This document shows positions 1 through 12,394 of a DNA stretch of 64,000 nucleotides, in pieces. Positions within the stretch are counted from its first letter, which is position 1, and every line of letters begins with the position of its first letter. The notes beneath the pieces were generated by a model. It was not told the origin of the DNA. It made no database searches and worked only from the letters and a program-made list of their open reading frames with translations. The position numbers and the translations under genes were made by a program. The DNA is from Osedax fenrisi (lineage: Eukaryota > Annelida > Polychaeta > Sabellida > Siboglinidae), in NCBI GenBank assembly GCA_964019155.1, contig OZ025241.1:30375224-30439223 (forward strand). The letters run 5' to 3'.

Positions 1-389
1 GAAATATATTTATATTACGTGACATAGCATAACTATGTTACTTATTAACAATCAGAATTGCCGTACATAAGTGACTATATAAGGGATATGCTGTTGGAAA
101 CTACCCCCCTCCTTCACTATCGAGTTTGTTCCCACACACAATTAGATTATGTATAATCAATGTTATCATAATCCTATTTTTTTAGTATACATCAGTAGAT
201 TGTATTTTATTAGATAGTTTTTCATATATCATTATTTTACATATATATATATAGTTATATAACTCCCTCTACAATTGAAATCCTTAAATGCCTGTCGTAT
301 ACGATATACACACTCGGGCGTCGGATGCGGCGCCGCCCCCTTAAATACGCCCCTCCCCGTTACGCCCCGCCCCCCTGCCCCGCCCCCAG

Positions 390-533
390 GATCGTACGGA
401 GACGAGTGCAACGATTTCAAGCGGTGTCCGTCGCGGCAAGGTCTCGTGTGCATCTCGGAGATGGCGGTACTGCAGTGCAAGTGCAACACCGACCACGTAC
501 GCAAGAATAACATGTGCGTCGTCGTTATTGAAG
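390..533 (+). CDS. EB-like Cys module exon 1
   Basis: The acceptor follows a C-rich tract (CCGCCCCCAG) and the donor is GAAG|GTTAGT. The 48 codons contain six cysteines in the spacing of an EB/EGF-like module: GDECNDFKRCPSRQGLVC, then CKCNTDH, then NNMC. The exon is symmetric (phase 1-1), as expected of a shuffled extracellular module. GC content is far above the flanking intron. The domain is probably disulphide-bonded and extracellular. It is the first exon visible, so it needs an upstream exon ending in phase 1. Confidence 0.78.
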
Positions 534-536
534 GTT

Positions 537-585
537 AGTCGAGCCGAGTCGAGTCGAGCCGAGTCGAGACGAGTCGAGTGGTGCC
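537..585 (+). repeat. GTCGA/GCCGA pentamer repeat beside a splice donor
   Basis: About nine degenerate copies of a five-base unit (GTCGA, GCCGA, GACGA) run from just inside the donor of the first EB exon. The repeat begins four bases into the intron, so array and splice signal are contiguous. Confidence 0.85.
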
Positions 586-676
586 GAACCCCGGTAACAG
601 TTGGAAGCCACTACTGTTAATGTACATACGAAGCTAACGTCGTCATGTGGACACGAGTGCAATGATCACTATATAC

Positions 677-716
<40 letters not shown>

Positions 717-1129
717 TATAGTAACGCATAAATAACATTGATCGATGTTATTAAACCTGGTCACTATAGTATATATACGCATATATTACATATACATTAC
801 GTATATACACGCATTACGAATACGTGCTCTAGGTCGACACCCATTGGTTGATATCAACCGGTGTATATGTAGGGCCGGTGTCGTATAATAAATCGTCCCC
901 GATTGTCACGTGACTACAAAATCGCTGCTATTTTACTAAAAACACATACGAATCGCTTTATACCACAAATTTAAACCACATATAACTAATATGTATATAC
1001 ACACATTTAGAAAAAGCGGCTAACTAGTACATATAATCTACATTCGCACTCGCACCACTTCTCCCTGTACTATATACGACAGCGTTCGCATTTATATTAC
1101 CGTAATGTATGTTCACCATTTCAGCGCAT

Positions 1130-3585
1130 TTATTTTAGCACTAGCACTTTAGCACTAGCACTTTAGCACTAGCATTTTAGCACTAGCACTTTAGAACTTT
1201 AGCACTAGCACTTTAGCACTAGCACTTTAGCACTAGCACTTTAGCACTAGCACTTAGCACAAGCACTTAGCACTAGCACTTTAGCACTAGCACTTTAGCA
1301 CTGGCACTTTAGCACTAGCACTTTAGCACTTTAGCACTTTAGCACTAGCACTTTAGCACTATCACTTTAGCACTAGCACTTAGCACTAGCACTTTAGCAC
1401 TAGCACTTTAGCACTAGCACTTTAGCACTAGCACTTTAGCACTAGCACTTTAGCACTAGCACTTTAGCACTAGCACTTTAGCACTAGCACTTTAGCACTA
1501 GCACTTTAGCACTAGCACTTTAGCACTAGCACTTTAGCACTAGCACTTTAGCACTTTAGCACTAGCACTTTAGCACTAGCACTTTAGCACTAGCACTAGC
1601 ACTTTAGCACTAGAACTTTAGCACTAGCACTTTAGCACTAGCACTTTAGCACTAGCACTTTAGCACTAGCACTTTAGCACTAGCACTAGCACTTTAGCAC
1701 TAGCACTTTAGAACTAGCACTTTAGCACTAGCACTTTAGCACTAGCACTTTAGCACTAGCACTTTAGCACTAGCACTTTAGCACTAGCACTTTAGCACTA
1801 GCATTTTAGCACTAGCACTTTAGCAATAGCACTTAGCACAAGCACTAGCACTTTAGCACTAGCACTTTAGAACTAGCACTTTAGCACTAGCACTTTAGCA
1901 CTAGCACTTTAGCACTAGCACTTTAGCACTAGCACTTTAGCACTAGCACTTTAGCACTAGCACTTTAGCACTAGCACTTTAGCACTAACACTTTAGCACT
2001 AGCACTTTAGCACTAGCACTTTAGCACTAGCACTTTAGCACTAGCACTTTAGCACTAGCACTTTAGCACTGGCACTTTAGCACTAGCACTAGCACTAGCA
2101 CTTTAGCACTAGCACTTTAGCACTAGCACTTTAGCACTAGCACTAGCACTTTAGCACTAGCACTTTAGCATTAGCACTTTAGCACTAGCACTTTAGCACT
2201 AGCACTTTAGCACAAGCACTTAGCACTAGCACTTTAGCACTAGCACTTTAGCACTAGCACTTTAGCACTAGCACTTTAGCACTAGCACTAGCACTTTAGC
2301 ACTAGCACTTTAGCACTAGCACTTTAGCACTAACACTTTAGCACTAGCACTTTAGCACTAGCACTTTAGCACTAGCACTTTAGCACTAGCACTTTAGCAC
2401 TAGCACTTTAGCACTAGCACTTTTGCACTAGCACTTTAGCACTAGCACTTTAGCACTAGCACTTTAGCACTAGCATTTTAGCACTAGCACTTTATCACTA
2501 GCACTTTAGCACTAGCACTTTAGCACTAGCACTTTAGCACTAGCACTTTAGCACAAGCACTTAGCACTAGCACTTTAGCACTAGCACTTTAGCACTAGCA
2601 CTTTAGCACTAGCACTTTAGCACTAGCACTTAGCACTAGCACTTTAGCACTAGCACTTTAGCACTAGCACTTTAGCACTAGCACTTTAGAACAAGCACTT
2701 AGCACTAGCACTTTAGCACTAGCACTTTAGCACTAGCACTTTAGCACTAGCACTTTAGCACTAGCACTTTAGCACTAGCACTTTAGCACTAGCACTTTAG
2801 CACTGGCACTTTAGCACTGGCACTTTAGCACTTTAGCACTTTAGCACTTTAGCACTAGCACTTTAGCACTAGCACTTTATCACTAGCACTTTAGCACTAG
2901 CACTTTAGCACTAGCACTTTAGCACTTTAGCACTAGCACTTTAGCACTAGCACTTTAGCACTTTAGCACTTTAGCACTTTAGCACTAGCACTTTAGCACT
3001 AGCACTTTAGCACTAGCACTTTAGCACTAGCACTTTAGCACTAGCACTTTAGCACTAGCACTTTAGCACTAGACTTTAGCACTTTAGCACTAGCACTTTA
3101 GCACTAGCACTAGCACTTTAGCACTTTAGCACTAGCACTTTAGCACTAGCACTTTAGCACTGGCACTTTAGCACTAGCACTTTAGCACTAGCACTTTAGC
3201 ACTTTAGCACTTTAGCACTAGCACTTTAGCACTAGCACTTTAGCACTGGCACTTTAGCACTGGCACTTTAGCACTTTAGCACTGGTACTTTAGCACTAGC
3301 ACTTTAGCACTTTAGCACTTTAGCACTAGCACTTTAGCACTGGCACTTTAGCACTTTAGCACTGGCACTTTAGCACTAGCACTTTAGCACTAGCACTTTA
3401 GCACTAGCACTTTAGCACTGACACTTTAGCACTAGCACTAGCACTTTAGCACTAGCACTAGCACTTTAGCACTAGCACTTTAGCACTAGCACTTTAGCAC
3501 TAGCACTTAGGCCTAGCACTTTAGCACTAGCACTTTAGCACTAGCACTAGAACTTTAGCACTAGCACTTTAGCACTAGTACTTGG
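1130..3585 (+). repeat. 14-bp satellite array (AGCACTTTAGCACT)
   Basis: About 2.45 kb built from AGCACT and AGCACTTT half-units, roughly 175 copies of the 14-bp composite. Variants are mostly single substitutions (GGCACT, AGAACT, AGCATT) or loss of a half-unit. Runs of TTTAGCACT without the partner half-unit are more common toward the right end (about 2820-3370). It lies in an intron and has no coding signal. Confidence 0.97.
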
Positions 3586-3671
3586 CACACATAGTACTGG
3601 GTACCTAATGGTAGTGCGTGTAACCTGTATTCAACGTGCACGTGACTATCTCACGTGATATATCTCGCTAC

Positions 3672-3716
<45 letters not shown>

Positions 3717-3860
3717 AAGTACCGTAGTATGTGTCAAGTGATAGATATATATCCTTATATTCGTACACTTTTACGTAGAGGCAATGTTGCGTCATTATGG
3801 GATGGGTATAGCGCATGTGCGGACACGGGTGTTATGCGCATGTACGTAACGACTATTGAA

Positions 3861-4103
3861 GGGGGCGTATCCCACATCAAGATTTTCCGGCGACCTGCCC
3901 GAAATATGTTAACTTTAAAACCATTTGAAATGGTAGAATTCTATCGAGTTGTAACGGGATACCCCCTATAAAGTTATTATATTGCAGGCAAGTTGCCGGA
4001 GATTAAGGGGGTTTCTAAAATTGTAGTTAACTTAATAGAAAATAGTTTTAAAGTTAACATATTTTCGGCAAATTGACGGAAATACTTGTAGTGGGATACC
4101 CCC
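3861..4103. mobile_element. MITE-like element with ~70-bp inverted repeats
   Basis: The left end reads GGGGGCGTATCCCACATCAA and the right end, reverse-complemented, reads GGGGGTATCCCACTACAAGT. The match continues inward through TTTCCG, GCCGAAAATATG and GTTAACTTTAAAAC. There is no ORF, so it is a non-autonomous fold-back element. A possibly related TATCTCA/TATCACA element is near 55864-56050. Confidence 0.75.
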
Positions 4104-4539
4104 TTACATGTAAAACAAATGTAAGACATTAACTTCACCTATACACGGACGGCCGATTGCTTCGTGTACGTCGTACAGTTATCCGGTCTAACACCGCACA
4201 GATCTGTAAACATTTAATGTACACACACACCGATATCACGTGTGCCGAGCGTTACTTCCGATATCACGTGAAGGGTCGACCAATCAGAGTTGCGTATTAT
4301 CTAGCCGCCGCAATTAACATTCTCTCTTCACCACTGTAGTGGTATTCGGATAAGTTTTAAAAATAGACACATTTGAAGCGGTGTTAAATCTCCTGGGTTA
4401 AAATGGCTTATATTACTATAGTATGTATATATTTATGTATATACTTATGTAATCAATACTATGTATTATCATTAATATATTATTAAATTATGCGTTATCC
4501 ATTATAGAAGCAAATAAACAAATAGAAATAGGTTAGTAG

Positions 4540-4540
<1 letters not shown>

Positions 4541-4608
<68 letters not shown>
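4541..4608. repeat. (TA)n microsatellite, longest in this intron
   Basis: About 68 bp of uninterrupted TA. Similar (TA)n tracts occur at about 669-715, 3676-3711, 6411-6442, 6700-6732, 6826-6873, 11237-11272, 14922-14961, 15347-15376, 36472-36502, 41521-41551, 41940-41972, 42110-42135, 45993-46031, 52159-52216, 55251-55284, 57003-57058 and 63013-63038. Such tracts can extrude cruciforms; no function is claimed. Confidence 0.95.
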
Positions 4609-4611
<3 letters not shown>

Positions 4612-5297
4612 ACTATATATTAACGTATCTAATTAAATACTGTGTTCGTACGTATGTTGACATTAGTTAAGATTAGTTGGTCTTTACACGTAATCGTTGT
4701 GTTCTCTAGAGACGTGTTTCATTCAAACATTATCTTACAATATTGTCGCACCATAATTATAACACGTATACAAATAATCAAGAATATACATTATATTTAT
4801 ATAAAAATAATAAATAATATATATTATATTTATTTGTATATTATAGGTATATTATACTTACTTATTAATTTATAATAGGCTATAGAATAGTACTTTTATT
4901 CAGATAACACTATTTAATACAAATAATTAATAAACTAATTAATGAAAGCTGGTAATATGTATTTTAATGGATAAAACTTGCAAGTACATATATGATTATT
5001 GTGATTATATTATAAAAAACATAATTATATTGTTATCATCCATGTTATCATCCGGGTTATCATATCAATACAATATAACAGGATTTGTTTTAATATTCAA
5101 AAATATATTATAGTGTATTTCATATATGCTTGATAGTATGTTTATATAGTTAGAAATTCAATTTTATATATTTATGATTTTCTTATAGAGCTACCTGTGT
5201 AAAACAATTAATTAATTATTTAATTTAATAACAATTAGGAAATTATTACATTTTAGAATATGAAAAATTTAATAGAATAATTATTGTTGGTCTTATT

Positions 5298-6145
5298 AGG
5301 GAAAGGTAACCTAATACAGACACTTTAACAATAAATGGTCTTAATATTATATGATTTAAAATATTGTTTGATCTTTTAATTCCATAGATAACGGGGGTGT
5401 CAGTATTCGGTACCCATGTCCGAATACGGACACTCTGTGTTATAATACGGACAGCCTATATACCACTAGATAAACTATATATTAGTGATTAATCAATCAG
5501 ATAAATTACAATTACATTATTTATAATTAATATTATGAATAATTTATTCTAATTTAATTAGTTAATACTTTATTTATTTTTATAATTTTTTTAATTAATA
5601 ATACAATTTAAGTTCCTAAATAATAACAATTTTATATTTAGCTTTATTGGTGGTATTATTATTATAACTCACGCGATTTTATGAAAATCAGAATATTTCA
5701 TACGCTGCGCGCTGATTGCTTATAGGGTGTCCGTATTAAGACATCTAGAGTGTCCGTATTAGAAACTTATATGACCTCTATATATATGCTTATAACTTAA
5801 TGAATATTTGATAAAAAATATAGAAATTATATATCTAATGTTTAGAATGCTTTATTTTTTAATAATATAGTGTTATATTTTATTTTATCATCGATACATT
5901 TGTATATTCTTGAGAAGGTTTTAAGTTGAATTTTTTTTTGATAAATTTAAAAACGTAATAAAAAAATCAGTTTATTGGAAATATCAGCAAAATCTTGAAC
6001 AATTAAAAAATAAAAAATACTTATATAGACTATTTATATGTTTATGAATATTTTATTCATTAAACATTTTTTTTGAAGGATTTATGGTTTCTGAGATACC
6101 GATAGTGTCCGCATTCAGGCACTCCGTATTCGGCTACTTTCCCCT
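5298..6145. mobile_element. 850-bp element with degenerate inverted ends
   Basis: The left end AGGGAAAGGTAACCTAATAC mirrors the right end, which reverse-complements to AGGGGAAAGTAGCCGAATAC. GTCCGTATT motifs recur inside in both orientations (about 5424-5452, 5728-5760, 6106-6132). It is AT-rich with no ORF and is probably a decayed DNA transposon or composite MITE. Confidence 0.55.
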
Positions 6146-6149
6146 ATAG

Positions 6150-6250
6150 TGAGTATCCGTGTCTGGATCATTAAAATAGGTCTTCGAATAATATGTAGAG
6201 ATCTTGTATAATCTGTATACAATAATGTTCGGCTCTAGTTAAACTATGAA
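6150..6250 (+). mobile_element. SINE tail fragment (same family as 37024-37180)
   Basis: The stretch from about 6150 aligns with the downstream half of the tRNA-derived SINE at 37.0 kb: GTATACAATAATG, then TTCGGCTCTAGTTAAA, here against ATACAAAATG, then ATCGGCTCTAGTTAAA. The promoter head is too degraded to recognise. Confidence 0.6.
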
Positions 6251-6404
6251 TATGGTTATATTATGTATTCTAGGTTACTAGATACTAGGATGTAAGAACT
6301 CATCCAACATACAACTTTATATACAAATTAAAATAATCTAAAAAATATATAGTTAGTTAACATTGTCATATTACATACTAGTGTACATTATTAAAATTGA
6401 CATA

Positions 6405-6445
<41 letters not shown>

Positions 6446-6481
6446 GTTATATATTACACTATATGTGTGTGTGTTATATAG

Positions 6482-6605
6482 GAATGTTGGGTGATATTTG
6501 CGTGAACAGTTTCGACTGCCACCTGGAGAACTCGATGTGCATGGACGGTATATGCCACTGTAATCAGGAGACCAGCAGAAATGAATTCGATCTTTGTGTT
6601 CTAGA
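6482..6605 (+). CDS. EB-like Cys module exon 2
   Basis: It starts after TTATATAG in phase 1 and joins exon 1 as G|GA. It encodes GDICVNSFDCHLENSMCMDG followed by ICHCNQE and FDLCVLE, with six cysteines in EB-like spacing. The end is ambiguous. Donor GA|GTTAGC at 6605 (phase 2) gives a smooth join to AAGDEMMM in the next exon, while GTACTA near 6638 would keep phase 1. I prefer 6605. Confidence 0.72.
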
Positions 6606-6697
6606 GTTAGCCAACGTAACACATATAATAGTAATAGGTACTAATAGTTATAATATGTGCATTAGTATAAATAAGTACTAAATTTATAAATTATATA

Positions 6698-6736
<39 letters not shown>

Positions 6737-6822
6737 TGTGTAAACTATCATTCTTTTTTTATTTATTACTTAATATTATATTATTGTTTCATGACATTTT
6801 ATGTGTATTATCACTCAATAAG

Positions 6823-6876
<54 letters not shown>

Positions 6877-7731
6877 TATATAATATATGTGTATGTATGT
6901 ATGTTTATCAGCTAGATAGGTATATAGTATTCAAATACATTAATTCGTATCAACACTAATCATCAGTTAACGTATTACGTAATACCACCATGTATATATA
7001 TACACACATATTTACTACAATAATATATACTTAACAAAATTATAAATCCGATCCGCATAATTATTTGGAAGCTTCTAAAACAAGAACCTATAGGTAGTAT
7101 ACTACCGAATACAATTAAACTGGCCTATTAAACCAAGATCCATTTACAAAACTTAACATATTATACATACTGCAATACACACTAAATGTCCTACTTACAT
7201 CAAATAATTAATTAAATTTAAGGATAAAAATATAAAGATAAAAACAACTCAACGTCACCAGATATATTTTTATTGTAATACCATTTTAAAGCACACCCTA
7301 TTTACTAATTACTAATCTCAAGATAATAAACTCCTCGTGACTATAACTAACGGCTAAACAATAACACAAATTTATAAACAAACTGCATAGATACTTACTT
7401 GAACCTCACTAACTAACTTTAAGAACTGCAATTTAATACACTCTAAAATATTTCGAAAATATTTATTATTATTATATTAATTTTATTTATTTTTATTATG
7501 CATGTCGCCATAACTTTATATCTCACTTTGGAACAATATATTTAAAATTGTATTTGTGTGACTAACTAAATTATACTATTACAATAACTACGACAACAAC
7601 TACCTACTACTACTACTACTATTACTACAACTACTATACAGAGTATAGTATACACACATTAACACACATACACACACTCACACACACACATACACACACA
7701 TACACACTGATACATCAACATCCGGTTATAG

Positions 7732-7806
7732 AGCTGCAGGAGACGAGATGATGATGTACATAATTATAGCGTCGGCCTCTATTTGCGCTCTCGGCATTAT
7801 CTTCAC
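7732..7806 (+). CDS. Transmembrane exon
   Basis: A short exon between TTATAG and TTCAC|GTTAGT encodes AAGDE and then a hydrophobic run (MMMYIIIASASICALGIIFT). The helix continues into the next exon as IILINRRN, so the membrane segment is split by a phase-2 intron. The following positive residues make the C-terminus cytoplasmic. Confidence 0.68.
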
Positions 7807-9631
7807 GTTAGTTGTGCATACACCCCAATCCAACTCGCGCGCGCTCCATACACACGCATTAAGGGGCGTTGTCTTGCTACAACAAGCAAGTAGGCGTATT
7901 TGCGTTGTCGTATTGGATGCTACCTAATGTGTGCGTATTGCGGAAGCAGCGTTTTCCTCTACATATTATCGCTCTTATATTTAAAAATTCAATTCAAATG
8001 TATCATAATATGTATTACATTTTAAAATTATTTAATAATGTGTCATGTAATAATTAATTAACAATACAATTTTTTTATAATATGCAATTTTTATCATATA
8101 AAATCCAATAAATTATGATAGTTATTAAGATAGTTATAATAATTAAGATAGTTATATTTTAATTAAGATAGTTATATTATCTATATTTAATTTTTTTTAA
8201 ATGTCTAAATTAATAATTTAAATAATTTAAAATTAATTCTGAATTAAATTAATTAATTGTATACGCAACAATAGGAATATTACTCGACATATTATATTAC
8301 TATAAATACTAAGAATGATAATAAAGTAAATGTATTGAAAATTATTTAAAATATTTGTTTAATTTAAAGTGAATATAAATAAATATAAGATAATTATAAT
8401 ATAGCTTTAAATACATTAAATATAATATATTAAATACATTTTCAATATCATAAAATACACATACACTTATTAGGCTAACTATTTTATAAAATATATAAAT
8501 ATATATTTTATAATGTTTTAAATAAATATAAATTAAAATATGCTATCGATAATAGAATGGTTCAACATTTATTTTCTAGCGAATATGAATATCAACGCCT
8601 TTGATTGTGATAGTAAATATTCCATGTTTCAAATAACCAGGCTATAAGAAAACCTCATTCTACCTCGAGATATCGGATACCAACGGCAATTACTATAAGC
8701 GTAATATTCATTTCATCAAGTTGTTTACCGATATAGTATTATTATAATTCAAAAATAGTATTCCTTCGATAGAATCCGATAAATCACTGAATGCATGCTT
8801 ACTATTTGTAGAGTAGAATCGTATACCATATATTAATGATTATTTCAGATATATTATATTCTACGCAAATGTATACCGACTATAGTTGGTATGATATCTA
8901 ATAAGTAACAGCCATGTACATCCTCCCCTCATCACCCTCACCTTTCACCCAAAGTTTACCCTCTCCATCTCATCTACCAACTCTACCCTATCCACCCTCC
9001 CTTTAGTAGCGCTACTACCCCCTAACATTATTCACATCTATGCAGCATTATACTGACAAAGCACTTCACCCCTCTCACCTATAGGTGATACTATAGTAGC
9101 ACCAAACAACCCCTAAAACACCACTTACATCGACTACCTATACACTATCACAGTACCATACTTATAAACCGCATCCTAGTGGTGCTACAACTTCCTACTA
9201 CCCCCACCCCACTCCCCCCACTTATAATGATCACTAATAAACGCAATCACTCATACAAAGTCATATTCATAAACAGTACGCTTCAACACCCCCCCCCCCC
9301 TACCTTTAGTATCAACCCTACAAACCCACTTACATCGGTCATTAATAAACTCACACTTATTCAGTAGCATACTACCCCATACTACCCCCACCACTTCTAC
9401 CCCATACTACCCTACCCCCACCACCCCTACCCCATAATAACATACCCCACCACCTCTACCCCATACTACCTCACCCCACCACCCCACCCCATACTACCTA
9501 CCCCACCACCTCTCCCCCTGCTACCCCACCCCCACCATCTCTACCCCTTACTACCCCCCACCCACACCCCACACTACCCCATCCCCACCACCCCCACCAC
9601 CCCTCTCGTACACACGCCCACTCGTACACAG
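7807..9631 (+). other. Last intron of the EB gene
   Basis: 1.8 kb. An AT-rich first kilobase is followed (about 8915-9620) by a strikingly C/A-rich, G-poor stretch with TACCCCATACTACCCCACC-type repeats leading up to the acceptor. No exon was seen. Confidence 0.65.
9365..9600 (+). repeat. C-rich minisatellite abutting a splice acceptor
   Basis: Degenerate ~30-bp units of the form CTACCCCATACTACCCCACCC with CACCACCTCT stop about 30 bp before the acceptor of the last exon. Almost no G occurs for 230 bp, so it may also serve as an extended polypyrimidine tract. Confidence 0.85.
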
Positions 9632-9977
9632 AATCATACTAATAAACCGGCGGAACGCGCCCGTCTCCAACCTGGTAGAGGAGTACGACCGCATCACTAG
9701 GGTGGCGTCGATGAACAAGTCGCGCATGGCTAAAATGACCGGAAGTTACGCCCTGCCGGAAAGCCACCCAGTCACCCCGTCCAGTATGTACGTTCAGTCG
9801 TCGGGTAACGTAGGCAGCTACGCCGGGGGCGGAGGTGGGCAAGGGGGTGGATACGGTCAAGACGGGGACGACGGCCAGAATATGGCCGGCGAATACGGCC
9901 AGAATATGAACGGACAGTACGGTCACTATAACGAAGGTGATTATCAGCAGCAGCAGCAGTTCGATCCGAGGGACTGA
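9632..9977 (+). CDS. Cytoplasmic tail exon, Gly/Tyr/Gln-rich, with stop
   Basis: It begins after CGTACACAG in phase 2 and completes the membrane helix (IILINRRN). It then encodes NAPVSNLVEEYDRITRVASM and a low-complexity tail with GGGGGQGGGY, repeated EYGQNMNGQYG-like units and QQQQQ, ending FDPRD-stop. The tail is probably disordered. Tyr in repeated YGQ/YGH contexts could be phosphorylation sites, but that is inference. A convincing reading frame and high GC support it as coding. Confidence 0.8.
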
Positions 9978-10056
9978 GTCAGCTGACCGGATGAACAGCG
10001 AGAGTGGCGTCCGTAGCAACCGATATCGAAGTGAATTTAGGCGACGGAATCGAATG

Positions 10057-10062
10057 AATAAA
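10057..10062 (+). promoter_or_regulatory. Poly(A) signal AATAAA of the EB gene
   Basis: A canonical AATAAA lies 80 bp after the stop and is followed by a GT-rich stretch (TTGTTGTGTCCGATGTT) at about 10086-10102. Confidence 0.6.
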
Positions 10063-10320
10063 TATCGATAATAATCGTGCTAACTTGTTGTGTCCGATGT
10101 TCTAGATATATTGTGTTTTAATCGAGATTCGAATTCACTTCTCGGGAGCTCGAGTTATATTACTAGAATACTGCTTACGTGTACATTCGTATATGTACAT
10201 GCTTATCATAAGCATATTATGATATCAAACTTAATAATGATACTTATATATATATATATGTGTGTGTGTGTATGTGTGTGTGTATAGTGGAACTATGTTA
10301 TTGATATAAATGTATTGTGT

Positions 10321-10464
10321 ACTTTGATCACGTGTCGTAAGATCTCCATCTCATCACTACCCAATAGATGAGTCCGCTTGTATACGTACATTGTAAGTAC
10401 ATTGTACGTATACGCCAGATATATGATCAATATATAATATAAGTATACTTACTGATCAAAGTAG
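10321..10464. mobile_element. Small MITE-like element
   Basis: The ends are inverted (ACTTTGATCA and TGATCAAAGT), with an internal palindrome GTATACGTACATTGTA/TACATTGTACGTATAC at 10380-10413. No ORF. Confidence 0.45.
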
Positions 10465-10829
10465 CGTAAGATGGTGTGCCTAAAACCATGAATATCTTAT
10501 AATTGTCCATGAAGAGAAAACTCTATAAGAGAAGCACATAGGCGAAGCCTACAATATACTGATACATAACCTATATACATTCGATTATAAGTATACGTCT
10601 ACGTATTTCTTTTTTTTTTAATAAATGCAATAACTCTATAGAGTTATTACAATTTTATTATTATTGAATTTAAGTTTTAAATATAACTTAAATACAATTA
10701 TATAATATATTGTAATATACAAGTTAATACTTTCATTTGACGATACTATTTACTACACTAAGATACTAATATTTATTTTAATATTTTATTTTATATCTAA
10801 ACCCACATCAACAACTTAACTTATTAATA

Positions 10830-11035
10830 GCTAGATAATATTTTAGTAAATAGTTTTTATATGTATTAATAACTAGAAAACTCTTTTAGTAAAGAGTTTT
10901 TATATTTATTAAAAGTTAGAATACTCTTTTGGTAAAGATTTTTTATATTTATTAAAATCTAGAATACTCTTTTGGTAAAGAGTTTTTATATTTATTAAAA
11001 ATTAGAATACTCTTTTGCAAAAGAGTTTTCTATTT
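10830..11035 (+). repeat. 43-bp tandem repeat, each unit a hairpin
   Basis: Four to five units with core ACTCTTTTGGTAAAGAGTTT followed by TTATATTTATTAAAA. Each core is self-complementary (ACTCTTTT/AAAGAGTTT). Confidence 0.85.
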
Positions 11036-11236
11036 ACTTAATGCTCGAAAAGAGTTATAATACAGGGACACTTGGAAAACTCTTTTTCGGTGGTATAGAA
11101 AATTATTTTTTCTAACAGTGTAGTGTACATTTAATTTACAGGGATTTACAAAGTTTAACTATAATAATTTTGTAATTCAGTACCAGATACTAATACGTAT
11201 TTTTTGTTTGAACTTCATAAATGTATATTGTCAAGT

Positions 11237-11278
<42 letters not shown>

Positions 11279-12394
11279 TATTATCTTTATTGATATTTAT
11301 TTTATAATTTATTTTGAAAGTTCAATTTTTAATAATATACTATTATATATCTACATATTCGAATTATTAGCATATTAGCTTATTATTAGATGTATTTCTT
11401 TGGAATTTTTCATTGGTAATAATAGTAAGAATTTGTGATTATAACAATTTGCATATTCCTATCATTCTTGAGATGAGTATTGAGATCATTTATCCGTATG
11501 AATTTCTGCAGAATGTCTGTATTACCATGGTATTAATACATATGTCTTAAAAATATCAACTACTATAGTACCAATTATATTATATAGTTGTATTTTATTT
11601 AGGGTCTCGACTATGTAATTAATATATATTTTTAACTTCATTCGAGTACTCTGCCATTCGAGTACTTTATTTAGTTTGCTCTTTTCATATAGATCTATAG
11701 ATAGTATCCTATCTATTGATGTGAGTTATAGTTTATAGCCTATGTTTTATTTAACATTTATTTTTGTATTAGCTGAAAGTATAATTCTATTTTAAACATC
11801 ACTTAATCGTAATTTATGGTGAGATATCCTTCATAATTTCCATTTATAACAAAATATATATATCGTATCTAATAAATAATTTTTATAATCATTATATTTC
11901 ATTTCATTTAAAAATCATACATATATTTCATGCTGATACCGCAACGGTTTCATTCAAGTATTAATTAAACTATTACAAGAACATATCCAAGTGATGTGAT
12001 AATAGCTATCATGACTAAGTACCATGCAACTTAAAATTAAAACTTCTATCACAGAAAACTAAGCATATATGCATACTGTAATAACTGCCTATTATGAGTA
12101 TAACTAACCTAGTTGGTATCCAGGACCAGAATGTATCTATCATCTAAAGATACATATAATGGGTGTGGCTTAGCGTCATACCCGAATAGGCAGCTACAAA
12201 GTGACAGCCTATAACATATTACTACACATACTATATAATATAGTAATATATGCAGATTCAATTTGGATAAATTAAAAGATGAATCAGTTAGATATAAGTA
12301 TGAACAAGGCATTCAAAGTTAAAGATTGATAGAAATACTACTAATGATAACTATACTACAATTGTCAATACAACAGCAGTTCAAAAAATCTAAA

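Larger units (their letters stand above)
534..6481 (+). other. Intron between the two EB exons
   Basis: A 5.9-kb intron. It opens with a GTCGA/GCCGA pentamer repeat four bases after the donor, then carries (TA)n, a 2.45-kb 14-bp satellite (1130-3585), a 243-bp inverted-repeat element (3861-4103), a long (TA)n at 4541-4608, an 850-bp inverted-repeat element (5298-6145) and a SINE-like tail (6150-6250). No other exon was seen. Confidence 0.7.
390..9977 (+). other. Gene span: EB-module single-pass membrane protein (3' part)
   Basis: Four linked exons (390-533, 6482-6605, about 7732-7806, 9632-9977) encode, in order, two Cys-rich EB/EGF-like modules, a short linker, one hydrophobic helix with a basic stop-transfer (INRRN), and a hydrophilic cytoplasmic tail. 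Phases agree: phase 1 between the EB exons and phase 2 into and out of the transmembrane exon. The second junction has two possible donors. The N-terminus with any signal peptide lies before the window. EB modules are mostly known from invertebrate extracellular proteins, so a surface receptor or adhesion role is inferred and no ligand can be named. A poly(A) signal follows at 10057. I do not recognise a specific orthologue. Confidence 0.75.
10103..12390. other. Intergenic, no gene seen
   Basis: AT-rich. It holds a ~145-bp element with ACTTTGATCA/TGATCAAAGT ends (10321-10464), a 43-bp hairpin minisatellite (10830-11035) and a (TA)n tract at 11237. Short ORFs here are AT-driven and resemble nothing. 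Confidence 0.6.

Noticed and set aside
1130..3585. Possible coding repeat in the 14-bp array
   Set aside because: A 14-bp unit shifts frame every copy and contains TAG; it cannot stay open.
3636..3971. 111-codon ORF across (TA)n and the MITE arm
   Set aside because: It begins with repeated YIYI from TA repeats and runs into an inverted-repeat element.
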